A stretch of 64,000 nucleotides of DNA from Gonatopus flavifemur (GCA_018340375.1 JAFFJZ010000043.1:930001-994000), one strand, 5' to 3'; shown: positions 53,740 through 64,000, counted from the first letter of the stretch. The notes: a model not told the origin generated them from the letters alone. A program made the numbers and translations.

Positions 53740-56226
53740 TTATCCTGCGTATAAATGTAATTTGCTGGGTCGCTCCGTAGACTGCGAATGCCCATACACA
53801 TTTTGATAATTGAAAGATTCCAAATGTTCTTCGTCGACGGTCATGGTACGAGCAGTCTCGTTTCTCGCTTTCAATGATGTCTTAATTAGACATAGCGAAT
53901 TCAGCGTTTCAGGACCTATTCTGTTCCTTTTCCTTGTTTTTATATCGGGGATCATAGAGAACGCCCTCTCAGCTGAAGCATTAGAATGAGGAAGAGTCCT
54001 CACCGTATTCAACAGCGACCGTAAATGAGGAAAGCGAATTGTTCCTTCTGAATTGCGCAGAGAGGTTATCTCCATCCACATATCGTCGGAACTCAAATTG
54101 GCCAAAGCACGAGTTTGAATGAGAGTTAAGAAATACAAATCAGTCCATTCCTCTGTAATTGAATGTTCATCAAAGCCACCTAAACTCTGACATACACCTA
54201 GTACCTCTTTCAACGAGGTATCCCGATTGGAGTCAAATAAAGCAGTTTCTGCTTTAAAAACGGTGAGCTGGCGTGGGAAAGTATCATCGAAAGGAAGGCG
54301 TTTCAAAATTTCTTCACTAGCGGTCACGAGAAACTTCAAACAAGTGACACGCACTGTGTTGACTTCGTCGGAAAACCCCTCTTCAATCATTTTGTTCAAA
54401 TGTTCCTCACAACCAAACCCTAAATCTATGTCCTGCAGAAAAAGCTGATTCTGAGGCAAATATAACTTGACCTGTCTGATGAAATCGAAATGCGATAGTA
54501 AAGCAGGTTTTACGAATTTTTTTAAAAAGGATCTCAACAGATCTTCCGAACGTGGCTGTAGAAGATGAATCATGGTTTGCTCTCTTTGAAAATTCGCATT
54601 GAACTTGTTGAATTCATCCAATACATACTCTAAGAAAAGAAAATAAGCTTCAATGGAAGGATTATTCAACAAATTAAATAAACCTTTCGCACGTTCAGAG
54701 CCCTCGGATACAACCTGCTCATGTAAAAAATGTATCAAGACATCCCAATTTTTCAAAATTCTAAAAATACATGAATGGCGGGTTAACCACCGAGTCTCAG
54801 CAAATCTGAGAAGTTTCGAATTAGTTTCTGCGAAACTATTTTGGAATTCTCGGAATATTGCATTCCTTTTGGGACTGGAATTGATGAAGGAAGCCAAATC
54901 TTTAATTAATCTTTCACATCCCGCAGGAAGAGTGCTACACGCAGCGCTTGCTGCTAAAGCCGAAGAGTGGCAAACACATGGGAAGGTGATGACATTCGGA
55001 TTTTTTTCTAATAACTTTGTTTCAAATGAGGAATTACAACCAGTCATCACAGCTGCATTATCGGTAGCCAAAGCGACAACATTGGTGATTGGGATTTGAT
55101 TCGTTGTCAACACGCTTGTAAAGGCTTCGAAGAGTTTTTGAGCATTGCAGTTGACAGCATCTAGATGGATCATTTGTAATAGTTCGCTCCTAATTTCCAA
55201 CGTATTAGGTTCAATGTAACGAACCATTGTTGCGAACCATTTGTCGTTCGTGATGTCAGAGGTTTCGTCAACGTAAACTGCAAACTTGCTATTTTGCAAA
55301 GTCTCTGACAGTCGCTCTTTTTCGTACGGGGCTACGACCCTATTTACTAAATTCGTGCATTTTGTCCGACCGATGGCCATGCCCTGAAGAACATGAGGGT
55401 CTTGACCTATATCTTTCATTAAAGATAATAACTCGTTCGCGTGGACAAAAGGAATATTTTTTTCCGCTAAAAACGTGGCGAAACGAATTTCGGCAATTTG
55501 AATATGTTTTTTCAAATCCGAAGACTCATCAATGGACTTGGTAATTTTGACATCCACGAGTGGTTCAGAGGTGGATGGAAAATTCGTATCCATAGCATCA
55601 AATTCATCTGTTGAACCGTGAGTTTCTAACTCAACCAACTCTTCATAAGTAGAAGAGGGAGCACTGTCACAATTAGAATCAGAATCCGAATTCTGTGAGT
55701 CTTTGATTGATTCAGAATTGAATGGAGAAACCGTACCCATTATTTCCGATTGACACGTCGAGTTCTCATTATGCACATTTGTGATCGATTCAGATTTCGA
55801 AAAGGACGCAATATACGAATCGAAAAGAAGGTTCGCATTCTGGCAATCGAATAATGTCTTATTACTCGCAGATGAATTATTGAGTGGATGTGCAGTCGAT
55901 GTAGAATAATTTGAAGAGGAAGCATCCAATTCCTTAGAGGAATGGACATCCTGATATCCTACCGAAGAAGAATTTGTAATTTCTAAATTGACACCCAATT
56001 TGCGTGTTTTATTTTTTAGATGAAGTGTTCTTGCTGCATGCCGTTTGATTTGAGAAATCCCACATGCAAAATTAGTTTCACAGAGAATGCAATAAAATTT
56101 GAATTCATCGGATGAAACCGGATGCACCCACTTTTTCCATTCAGGAAACTGTTTAAACCAATCTTCCTGAAAACGTTTTTTCCGGGCAACTTTCTTTCCG
56201 GAACACTGAAGATCTTGATTCTCCAT
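53740..56226 (-). CDS. hAT-family transposase, intact, 828 aa
   Basis: Single-exon gene from ATG 56226 (MENQDLQCSGKKVARKKRF). Residues 25-75 form a BED/TTF-like zinc finger (FYCILCETNFACG ... RHAARTLHL). An acidic, Ser-rich region (about 80-225) precedes the RNase-H-like core: VYVDETSDITNDKWFATM (about 320), VVALATDNAAVMTGCNSS (about 390) and a helical insertion with ETRWLTRHSCIF. The C-terminal dimerisation block is LPHSNASAERAFSMIPDI (about 745). hAT enzymes cut and paste, duplicating 8 bp, as seen at the element borders. No stop or frameshift. The promoter would lie in the 56230-57270 interval. Confidence 0.88.
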   Translation of the reverse strand: MENQDLQCSGKKVARKKRFQEDWFKQFPEWKKWVHPVSSDEFKFYCILCETNFACGISQIKRHAARTLHLKNKTRKLGVNLEITNSSSVGYQDVHSSKELDASSSNYSTSTAHPLNNSSASNKTLFDCQNANLLFDSYIASFSKSESITNVHNENSTCQSEIMGTVSPFNSESIKDSQNSDSDSNCDSAPSSTYEELVELETHGSTDEFDAMDTNFPSTSEPLVDVKITKSIDESSDLKKHIQIAEIRFATFLAEKNIPFVHANELLSLMKDIGQDPHVLQGMAIGRTKCTNLVNRVVAPYEKERLSETLQNSKFAVYVDETSDITNDKWFATMVRYIEPNTLEIRSELLQMIHLDAVNCNAQKLFEAFTSVLTTNQIPITNVVALATDNAAVMTGCNSSFETKLLEKNPNVITFPCVCHSSALAASAACSTLPAGCERLIKDLASFINSSPKRNAIFREFQNSFAETNSKLLRFAETRWLTRHSCIFRILKNWDVLIHFLHEQVVSEGSERAKGLFNLLNNPSIEAYFLFLEYVLDEFNKFNANFQREQTMIHLLQPRSEDLLRSFLKKFVKPALLSHFDFIRQVKLYLPQNQLFLQDIDLGFGCEEHLNKMIEEGFSDEVNTVRVTCLKFLVTASEEILKRLPFDDTFPRQLTVFKAETALFDSNRDTSLKEVLGVCQSLGGFDEHSITEEWTDLYFLTLIQTRALANLSSDDMWMEITSLRNSEGTIRFPHLRSLLNTVRTLPHSNASAERAFSMIPDIKTRKRNRIGPETLNSLCLIKTSLKARNETARTMTVDEEHLESFNYQNVYGHSQSTERPSKLHLYAG

Positions 56227-57276
56227 CTCAAATCGTCCAGCGATTCAATTCCCAAGAGGATAAATAATCACGTACGGCAAAAATTTGATAATGGCACCAG
56301 TACACCACACGCATTCACAAAGGAGAAGTCAAGATAAGAATATCACTGTTGCACTTAATATGTCTATATATGTTCATATGTCGAATAATAATTCACAATT
56401 TCCAAGAGAAGAGTTACTATATTCCGTATAAACGTAACAATATATGTTCCGATGATTGAATTGTATTTTTTTTAACACACAACGAGTGTTGTCCAATAGA
56501 CGTACCATGTGGTATGAAAAAACAAAAGAGAATCTAGGTGAGTAGCCATATTAGATTAACAAAAACGAATCGCCTATTCAAAAAAGTTGTATTTGAAGGT
56601 ATACAAACATCGTATATTCCGCGTTTCGAACTGTTTATGGAATCTCATAAGACAATAAAGTCAATCAAGTAACTACCTTTATGTTTAAAATATTTCCTAA
56701 CGACTGCTAGTCTTCTTGGACTGATTTAGATTGATCATTGATTAAGTTTTATCTTTTTATCGTCATTCGCGGAAAGTTATAGACCATTCCCTGGCCAAAA
56801 AATTTCTCAAAATTTTTCATACTTCTCCACATTTACACATAAATGTCATAATTGTATATGGAATCTCATAAAATCTCTTGGAATTTCAGAATTCCTTCAG
56901 GAATTAAGACTGTCATTAGGAAATATATTTCCTCACACGAAGTCATGATTTCTCATAAATTTTGTTACAAAATTTCATATTTTCGTATAATATTTGAATT
57001 TTCTTAATGTTTCATGGAAGAATTCCTTTCCATGAAAAGTCATACATTCTTATGATTTTAATGACGAAATTTCATATTTTTGCATAATAATTGAATTTTC
57101 TCAATTTTTCACAAGAGGAATTTTTTTTATTCACAGTCGTATACTCTCATAATTCGTCACAAACTCTTACAATTTTCTCATAACCTTTGCTATATAGTCT
57201 TTGACCAACAATATGTGAAATCGTTAAATTATCAAAGTATGTATGGGCATATGCAGTCTTCGGAAAAACTCAGCAG
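56227..57276. other. 5' non-coding part of the hAT element with a short tandem repeat
   Basis: AT-rich. AAATTTCATATTTTCGTATAAT at 56970 and a similar AAATTTCATATTTTTGCATAAT at 57064 belong to a unit of about 94 bp repeated twice. No other gene. Promoter signals for the transposase cannot be singled out. Confidence 0.4.
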
Positions 57277-57764
57277 ATTTCATTTTAGGTATTGTTTTCC
57301 TGATCTGTTGGAACAGAAAAATTAATTTTTTCGCAATTCTCAACTTGTATCAATTCCTGCGCGAAATCTGTATAATAGTAAAGTACATCAAGTGTATGCG
57401 AATCTTATCTATTCTGAGTTCAAATAAGACTTTTGAGCGGTTCATAATGCGGGAAAAGGTACGTAGTGTCGAGAGGGATGAAAATTTTGGCAGCAGAAGG
57501 ATAAAAATAGATTTATAGGGTATCATAGCCCTGATAGCACAACTCCTTGCAGTTACCTTTCAGAAACATTGCCATCTTACATTTTATGTACATAACATTG
57601 CAAACGTAACTGTTACATTACAAGCACCTTGCAGTTGTCATCTTTCGAATATAATCAGTCAGATATTTTTCAAAGTCATGTGTAAACCCACATGTGTTTT
57701 TTGAGCATCATGGGAATATTTAGGGAACTCAGGAACAAATTACTATGATTATTTTCGAAGCTTC

Positions 57765-59084
57765 ATCATCATCATCATCATCATGAAGTAATCAGTCTTA
57801 CGACTGGTTTGATGAAACCCTCCACCCCTGTCTATTATCCGCCAAACGTTCAATTTCTACATATCTACTACATCCCTTGTCTTGTACGATTTGCTTCATA
57901 TAACTTGCTCTAGGTCTACCTTTACCAGTTTTACCATTCATTTTCCCTTCCAATATTGTTTTCAATGAACTCTCATGCCGTAATGTGTGTCCTATGAGAT
58001 TGCTTCTCCTTTTCACGATGTGTTTCAAAAGATTCCTTTCTTCATTTATCTGCTCGAGTACTTCTTCATTTTTGACTTTGTCTATCCATTTTATTCTGAG
58101 CATCCTCCTATAACACCACATTTCGAAAGCTTCAAGTCTTCGTTGATCAGTTTTCCCCATTGTCCAAGTTTCGCAACCATATAATGCTGTGCTCCAAACG
58201 TAACTTTTCAAGAATTTCTTCCTTACTTCCAAGCTTATATTTTTTGAGCATAATAACTGTCTCTTTTGATAAAAAGCCTGTTTCCCTTGTGCTATTCTTG
58301 CTCTTATATCTCTTTCGCTTTTGCCGTTCTCTGTAATTATGCTTCCTAGATATTTGAATTCTTTCACCTGTTCAATTGTCTCGGTATCTATTTTGATTCT
58401 CGTTCTTCTAGCTGTTTTCGCTGCTGTACACATCATGAATTTTGTTTTGTCTTTATTTATATTCATACAATAGTTTTCCAATAATATTGTTCTCATGGTG
58501 TTGAGAATATTTTCTAGCTCAGTACTACTCGTGGCCAATATAGCTATGTCATCCGCGAATCTCAACATACTTATATTTTCTCCCTGAATCTGTAATTTCG
58601 ATTGAATTTCCTCCTTCACTTCATTCATTGCTTCTTCTATATATAAATTGAACATCAGTGGCGATAATGAGCATCCTTGTCTCACCCCTCTTCTCATTTG
58701 TGCTTCCCCTTCCTGACCCTCTATGTCTATTATTGCACTTTGATTCTCATATAATTCGTATATTATTCTTCTATCTTTATAATTTATTCCCACCTTCTTC
58801 AGGATCGCAAACATCTTCTCCCAGTCCACATTATCGAAAGCCTTTTGTATATCTACAAAACCTATGTACACAGATTTCTTCAGCGCTATCCTTTTCTCTA
58901 TTACTGCCCTGAGTGCTAAGATTGCTTCTCGCGTTCCCCTATTTTTTCTAAAACCAAACTGATCCTCTGCCAATCTACTCTCTATTTTATTTTCCATCCT
59001 CCTGTATATAATTTTGGTCAGTATTTTCGAAACATGTGAAGTTGAACTGATCGTTCTGTAGTTCTCGCATTTGTCTGCCCCTTG
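57765..59084 (-). mobile_element. 5'-truncated RTE-like LINE, 13-bp TSD
   Basis: Flanked by TTTTCGAAGCTTC at 57752-57764 and 59085-59097. The opposite hAT arm carries the site once, uninterrupted (near 53210-53225). The (ATG)n tail is at 57765-57784 on the minus strand. Same family as 24956-27888. Confidence 0.92.
57798..59084 (-). pseudogene. RTE-like reverse transcriptase, N-terminally truncated
   Basis: Open from the truncation point (KQGADKCENYRTISSTSHVS) to the stop after ...GWRVSSNQS. Contains YIGFVDIQKAFDNVDW, GVRQGCSLSPLMFNLYIEE and LRFADDIAIL, so the RT catalytic residues remain, but the first RT motifs and the whole endonuclease are missing. It corresponds to about residues 170-599 of the open frame at 26017-27816. 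The apparent codons before it come from hAT arm sequence. Confidence 0.85.
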
Positions 59085-59635
59085 TTTTCGAAGCTTCACG
59101 TCTAAAAAATTTTTCTATTTCTTATGTCGATGTTTCATCAGACATCGTACCCAATTCTGACGTGAACTGTTTTCCCGAGGTTCCAACACTTGGTACAATT
59201 TACAATGAAGGGGTGAAGAGAAACATCTCTCCTACGATCTACTTATTTTTTGTTTCAGAACAATGTTAATCAATCGGGCTACATCTCACGAGAACAAATT
59301 TTTTTAAATTTCGCATGGAATAGCTCCAGCACTTGGTAAAATTTGCGAGTGGACTTTTTAAAAAAAGTGTCTCTGAAGTGATGTTCATTTTTCATTTCGG
59401 AGAATTCTGAATCGATTGGTCTACATACTACAGAGACAAATTTTTGGAATTTTTTCTTCAATTTTTTCCAGCACTTGGTAAAATTTGCGAGTGTGCTTTA
59501 TTATTATAGAAATATTTTCATCACACTGTAAAAAATTTCTACGGGAAACATCATGCATAATCAATGCTGATTTGATTTATGATTTGATTCGAAAATTCAA
59601 AATAAATTCTCATGTTGAGAAAAAAAATTGTTTCC

Positions 59636-59702
59636 GCATCGGGAATTGAACGTAGGTACCTTCACTCACTATACCAATGACCTGCCACTGAGTCATCGAC
59701 CG
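59636..59702 (-). other. tRNA-like segment in the right arm
   Basis: Inverse counterpart of the 52611 segment: box A read on the minus strand is TGACTCAGTGG (one change from the left arm) and box B is GTTCAATTCC. Both boxes are kept at the same spacing in the two arms. Confidence 0.45.
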
Positions 59703-60674
59703 TTGTAACAATAAGTGTTGGAAAAGAGGTTTTTATAATCATCGTGTGAATCATTTTTATCGCGTTGCTGTAATGGATGAATGCAAAAACCGAATTTTAT
59801 TGAAAAAATCATGTACGAGAAACGTAAACAATTTTTCTTGCATGTTGAATTGTAAGTCGATGTAATAGTGATCGGAAGAACCCATTTTATCAATTATTAT
59901 GAACCAGGGATAGATACCATGGCTTCTGAAAATTCAAGGAATTCATGAAAACGTTATATACATAATATGTGTGTATTACTCAAAACATCTCTTTATTAAT
60001 AACATTTTTATTATGCATTTGACGAAAATTTTCCCTGAAATTACACAATACGTATGTTTTAACCAATTATGTATCATATAATTCTTCCCAATTCTGTAAT
60101 TTTTTACAACAACGGTATGAATTCAGAGAACACTTCTAGTGTACTTGAAATACTGTTGTAAGAAAATTAAGAAATTTCAAGAACTTACACAATACATCAT
60201 AGGTTAAAAAATAACTGACGATATACGGTGGAATTTTACATAAGTTTCTATTCACATCTCTTTATATCATAAATGAGATGTTTATTCATTTTAAAATTCG
60301 CGCGTGCTCGTCAACGTCGTTGCTAAGCGACGAGTATGTATACGTTGCGCGACAGAAGAATCATATTTCTCTCGCAAAACGATAACATTACCCGAACGTG
60401 GTCGAAACGGCTCGAGCGGTTCCGAGTCACACGCACATGAACTTTCATTGTGTGAAAAGTGGAGGGGCTGATTTTTCGGTCCGCACCGACTTTCCTGGCA
60501 TCACTGCAGTGCGGACCCAAGTGAGAAAAGGTTGTAGAATCCTTGTCAGGATTTTGTTCTATACAAATTCTACACCATGATTGTGACATAGAACATGGAT
60601 TGGTGAGAATGGTTGTGTAGAACCAAATCCTGATAAGAATTCTAAAAATTTCTTCCACCTGGGGAGTTAGGGAT

Positions 60675-60979
60675 CTCTCCCATAGAGCAGAAAAGCGCAA
60701 AGCGGAACCAGAGCTGCCAGATGAGCTCCGACGCTGAGGGGAAATGTACCCCCACCATCACCTCATATATGTATGTGTTGTAAGTGTTACTTACCAATAC
60801 TAACGACTATCATATATATGAAGTGATGGTAGGGGTTCTCTTCCCCTGAGCGTCGGAGCTCATCCGGCAGCTCTGAGCGGAACACATGAGATTAGTTGAT
60901 TCCTAGGTATTTCTGAATAAGACTAGAAATCAACCAATCTCATGCGTTCCGCGTTCCACTTTTCTGGTCCATGGGAGAG
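60675..60979. mobile_element. Foldback MITE, host of MITE copy 2
   Basis: CTCTCCCATAGAGCAGAAAAG at the left and the inverse of CTCTCCCATGGACCAGAAAAG at the right; GCGGAAC and TGAGATTAGTTGATT continue the symmetry. It is interrupted by the 167-bp hAT MITE. Confidence 0.7.
60709..60875. mobile_element. hAT MITE, 167 bp, copy 2
   Basis: Ends CAGAGCTGCCAGATGAGCTC and its inverse, 8-bp flanks AGCGGAAC identical on both sides (60701-60708, 60876-60883). Exactly as long as the copy at 39260-39426 and in the opposite orientation. Confidence 0.9.
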
Positions 60980-61145
60980 GTGCCTCATTTCTCAGACGCA
61001 TTGGTGATTCTTATGTATTTTCTGGGTAGTTTGTTATCAGTAATCTCGAAATGATCGTACACAGCGTTAATAGGTAAATTATTTTAGATTAACTAATCGT
61101 ATCTTTAATCTTATGGGAATTGACCAATGAATAAAGTGTAGAACC

Positions 61146-61250
61146 CCAGATAGCACAAAATCCGTGGAGAATTGTTCAAGAATATCATTTCAACTCTAGA
61201 GTTCTTAAAGAGTTCTTCAAAAATTCATTGACGGACTCTGTGCTATCTGG
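61146..61250. mobile_element. Short MITE, CCAGATAGCACA ends
   Basis: CCAGATAGCACAAAATCCGT at the left and ACGGACTCTGTGCTATCTGG at the right are inverted. 105 bp. Terminal motif shared with 3235 and 61443. Confidence 0.65.
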
Positions 61251-61775
61251 TATAATATGAGACCACTGCTTATCATATAAATATATCGAATTTTTATCGA
61301 TATTTTTCACGAAAATTATCGATATTGATATAATATAGGGGGTTGAGATATCGATAGAAAATAACAATATTTTTTAGGACAAATATCGATATCCTTAGTT
61401 ATCGATGAATATTGCGCATCACTAATCGCCTCTACGCTGCTTCCCAGATAACATTTTGCTTGTCATTCGCCCTCAAATTACACGCGAAGGACATACTTAG
61501 TGAACTAGCAAAATCGTATCCATGTGTCTCGTCACCTAGGTTGATCATTGCTAGACACGATTGTGAGTGACGCTCTTGCTATTTGCTCGTATCTTGCGCG
61601 TAAAAGTAGGAAGCAGTATTAAGTGCACATCACCCGTCATTTGCTAGATACATCTGCGGGTGATTTGCGCGTCAACTGGAAGTGAACTGCTTATTTATGT
61701 CTATGAAAAATGATCGAGTTTACGTGCGAATTTTTTGCTTCTTATATAGACTGAATATATACACCGAAAACACAC

Positions 61776-62276
61776 ACGAAGAGAACATGAAGCTTCAGCG
61801 AACGTTCAGATCAGATGTGTATGGATCGGGCCGGAGGTTCATTAGAACTAACTTTTATATTCACAAACGTTTGACAAAGGTTCTACAGACGTTGAAATGT
61901 CCGCCTCGAAATACGTCCAGGAAACATAGATGAAACGTTTGCTGAAGGTTCATTGAAGGTTTGACGAAGCTTCGCAATAATATCTATACTCATATTAATT
62001 TTGATCAATTTATATGAAAAATGAATTAATTAATAAACACAAATTATTATAAATTAATCGAAGTATAGATATTTTTGTGAAGCTTCCTCAAACCTTCGAT
62101 GAACCTTCAATGAACGTTCCATTTATGTTTCCTGAAAGTATTTTGAGGCGGACATTTCAACGTCCGTAGTACCTTTGACACACGTTTCTGAATCTAGAAG
62201 TTAGCTTTCATGAACCTTCGATCCGATCTATACAGATCTAATATGAACGTTCGCTGAAGCTTCATGTTCTCTCCGG
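61776..62276. mobile_element. About 500-bp foldback, GAGAACATGAAGCTTC ends
   Basis: GAGAACATGAAGCTTCAGCG with GAACGTTCA is matched inversely by TGAACGTTCGCTGAAGCTTC with ATGTTCTC. Arms of about 210 bp surround an AT-rich loop around 62030. Terminal bases match the foldback at 40883-41517. Confidence 0.75.
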
Positions 62277-62280
62277 GCAG

Positions 62281-62499
62281 TTTGTTCCAGCCAAACAAAA
62301 TTTTGATTGAAATGAACGCGGAGAAATTTTTTGGTTGGCTGAAATAAAATTTGTTTAGGGCGAACAAAATTCATTTGTCGGTAAGAAGCTATTGATTATT
62401 GTTGACCAAATTTTGTTAATCCCAAGCAAATATTATTCCAGCCAACCAAAAAGTTTCTATGCGTTTATTTCAATCAAAATTTTGTTTGGCTGGAACAAA
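62281..62499. mobile_element. Foldback MITE, TTTGTTCCAGCC ends
   Basis: TTTGTTCCAGCCAAACAAAA and its inverse at the right, with AGCCAACCAAAAA repeated inversely nearer the centre. 219 bp. It follows the previous foldback after only a few bases. Confidence 0.75.
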
Positions 62500-62974
62500 T
62501 GTTTTCTCAGTGCACTACACTGGTGAAATAATCTAAACATTCAATTCTTTATGGGGAATGTTGCTGACGGTTTAAAGTTCACCTAATTATTGACGTTTGC
62601 ATTTTCTACCAGTTATTCAGAAATCAAGTGATTTATAATCAATTATAACATATCACGTGCAAATATTGCGCACAAGTCGCAGGATATCCAGTGTCATGAT
62701 TTATCATTGATATGACGTGATCATGATGAATATAGGAGCGTAAGTTCATCATCACATTGCATGATACATATGCTTGTTATTTGCACGCAAAGAACAGTTC
62801 AAAAATTTTTCACGTGCAAGATACTAGCAAATATCGCGCACAAGCTAGCTCGCAAATATGTGATGAAATCTGCGCGCATGAAATGTTATCTGGGTTTTCT
62901 GTTGTACCACACTGTACACTGATGCCCTTCTTCTTCATGAATTCCACGGAGAGGCGACGTAGGTGTCCTGCATG

Positions 62975-63083
62975 CAGAGTTGCCAGGTTAGGGAGATTTC
63001 TAAGGGAGTTCACCAATGAATCGGCTCCATTGAATAGAATGACCAATAAAGAGACTCTAGTTCTCCCTAACCTGGAAACAGTG
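62975..63083. mobile_element. hAT MITE, 109 bp, TSD CCTGCATG
   Basis: Ends CAGAGTTGCCAGGTTAGGGA and the inverse of CACTGTTTCCAGGTTAGGGA. Identical 8-bp flanks CCTGCATG at 62967-62974 and 63084-63091. Confidence 0.82.
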
Positions 63084-63091
63084 CCTGCATG

Positions 63092-63507
63092 AGTATGTAT
63101 ATACATATACGTTATAGTGTTGTACAAAACAATTCTGTTGTAAATTATCAAGATATTGATTAACAAGAGAGAATAAGAAGACACTGACACAGTTCAATTT
63201 TTAGAATTTTCAAACATGTTTTAGACAATAGCTGAGCACATTTTTAGAAAACAATAAAACAATGGATTTTGTTTCTTCCTGTCATTTCTGAACATTTTGA
63301 GACCTACGTTGCATGAAAATAATGATTGTTATTAAAAGGAGAAGAAGTTCACACATTTTCCATTACTTTTTCCATAAACAGGTCTTAAACAACTATTGAT
63401 ACGTATTTGAAAATTGTGATATGTAACTTCGTTCTTATTTTTTTGAATTTTTTCGTCAGCGTTTTGTTTATTTGAGAACAAATGTTTTTATAAGACACTT
63501 TAATATA
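63092..63507. other. AT-rich DNA, nothing recognised
   Basis: No coding frame, repeat arm or regulatory motif can be supported. Confidence 0.4.
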
Positions 63508-63826
63508 CAGGTTGTTTCGGAATAAACTCCGGGTCTTTCACCAGCGTATTTCTGAGAGAAAAGTGAACAACTTTTCCAGTTAACATTTTTCGATCCAAAG
63601 CTTAGTTTTTTTTGAGTTATAAACAAAATAATTTGACCATTCAGGTAGCAAGTATATTGGCTATCTCAATGGTCGAAAAATATACTTACGTATCATTAAC
63701 TTAATTAGTTCAAGTCTGCTCTAAAACTAAGTGCCGGATCAAAAAATTTTGTTGAATGGACAAGATGTTCAGTTTTTCCTCAGGAATATGCTGGTGAAAG
63801 GCTCCGAGTTTGTTCTGAGACACTCT
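63508..63826. mobile_element. Probable Tc1/mariner-type MITE with TA flank
   Basis: CAGGTTGTTTCGGAATAAAC with TCTTTCACCAGCGTATT is matched inversely by CCAGCATATTCCTGAGG and GAACAAACTCGGAGCC near the right end. The left end follows TA and the right end precedes TATA. About 320 bp. The start resembles the CAGGGTGTCCC termini of the 13-17 kb transposons. Similarity between the arms is about 80% by eye over 90 bp. Confidence 0.6.
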
Positions 63827-64000
63827 TTATATGTATATAATCGATTTAATTACTCTGATAGTTGCCTTTAGATAACAACTACCACAACGCAACACAATTT
63901 TGTAATACTCAGGTGAGTTTTAATGCTGTTAGTGGAATGTTGTGTGAACTACTAATGTTTCCATATGTGTCTGTATTCATATGCTCAATGATTCCGAATG

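Larger units (their letters stand above)
51764..60506 (-). mobile_element. hAT transposon with very long inverted arms, TSD CAGTGCGG
   Basis: Ends CAGTGATGCCAGGAAAGTCG and its inverse; identical 8-bp flanks CAGTGCGG at 51756-51763 and 60507-60514. An intact hAT transposase lies between arms of about 1.9 kb (51764-53732 and 57277-60506, the latter lengthened by a 1.32-kb LINE). hAT terminal repeats are usually tens of bases, so these arms are exceptional. All parts needed for movement appear present. Confidence 0.85.
57277..60506 (-). repeat. Right inverted arm of the long-armed hAT
   Basis: Matches the left arm inversely apart from the inserted LINE at 57765-59084 plus its 13-bp duplication, and an extra GTATGTATACGTTGCGCGAC segment near 60335. 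Ends GGCATCACTG at 60506. Confidence 0.8.
61443..62894. mobile_element. Element with CCCAGATAACATTT ends, holding two other foldbacks
   Basis: CCCAGATAACATTTTGC at the left and AAATGTTATCTGGG at the right. Words such as CAAGATACTAGCAAAT and GATTTGCGCGTC recur in inverted form in the outer 250 bp of each side. 1.45 kb in total, of which about 720 bp is the two foldbacks at 61776 and 62281. No coding domain. Confidence 0.6.

Noticed and set aside
53740..56226. Domesticated host ZBED/ZNF862-like gene
   Set aside because: The gene sits exactly between hAT termini with a perfect 8-bp TSD, so it is a resident transposase.
57440..57520. Separate coding frame at 57243-57518
   Set aside because: It overlaps the inverted arm of the hAT element and its counterpart in the other arm is not open in the same way.

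Overview
This window looks like a repeat-dense, AT-rich piece of an insect nuclear genome. The evidence is GT-AG spliced exons, a TATA-box promoter, many hAT and Tc1/mariner-like elements, Jockey/CR1-like and RTE-like LINEs, and a BEN-domain exon of a type common in insects. A hymenopteran would fit, but the sequence alone cannot establish it. No bacterial operon, CRISPR array, rRNA or intact tRNA was seen. Most of the 64 kb is transposable elements nested in one another, and many insertions are proven by target-site duplications (TSDs) or by an empty copy of the site elsewhere in the window.

Layout. 1-1.1 kb: mariner relic. 1.6-2.2 kb: two nested foldback MITEs. 2.3-11.7 kb: a diverged satellite with a unit of about 310 bp. 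It is broken by an inverted-repeat element (4.1-9.45 kb) that carries a decayed LINE, which itself carries a hAT MITE; the array then inverts about a palindrome centred near 10.4 kb. 13.3-17.3 kb: two related Tc1/mariner-superfamily (DD41D-like) transposons head to tail, the second with an intact transposase. 18.3-19.7 kb: a small two-exon gene with a TATA box, a 5' intron holding a 108-bp tandem repeat, and a start codon that exists only after splicing. 20.4-21.3 kb: a candidate six-exon minus-strand gene with a duplicated exon. 22.35-29.6 kb: coiled-coil and BEN exons, apparently of one plus-strand gene, with an RTE-like LINE between them. 28.9-32.8 kb: MITEs, including a three-level nest. 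32.9-37.1 kb: a LINE with both ORFs open. 38-42 kb: foldbacks, an acidic exon, and a diverged repeat holding a 635-bp foldback whose empty site is preserved in the neighbouring repeat unit.

42.8-51.0 kb: a spliced ZBED-like hAT transposase gene split by a 6.1-kb Sola-like element (TSD AATT). In that element a 2,173-bp inverted copy of the 3' half has replaced the left end. 51.76-60.5 kb: a hAT element with a perfect 8-bp TSD, an intact 828-aa transposase and unusually long inverted arms of about 1.9 kb; a 5'-truncated RTE LINE sits in one arm and the other arm shows the empty site. 60.7-63.8 kb: further nested MITEs.

The non-transposon candidates worth most attention are the split-start gene (18.3-19.7 kb), the six-exon gene (20.4-21.3 kb) and the BEN gene. 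The best structural discoveries are the rebuilt Sola-like element and the long-armed hAT. Functions and family names are inferred from motifs only; no search was run.
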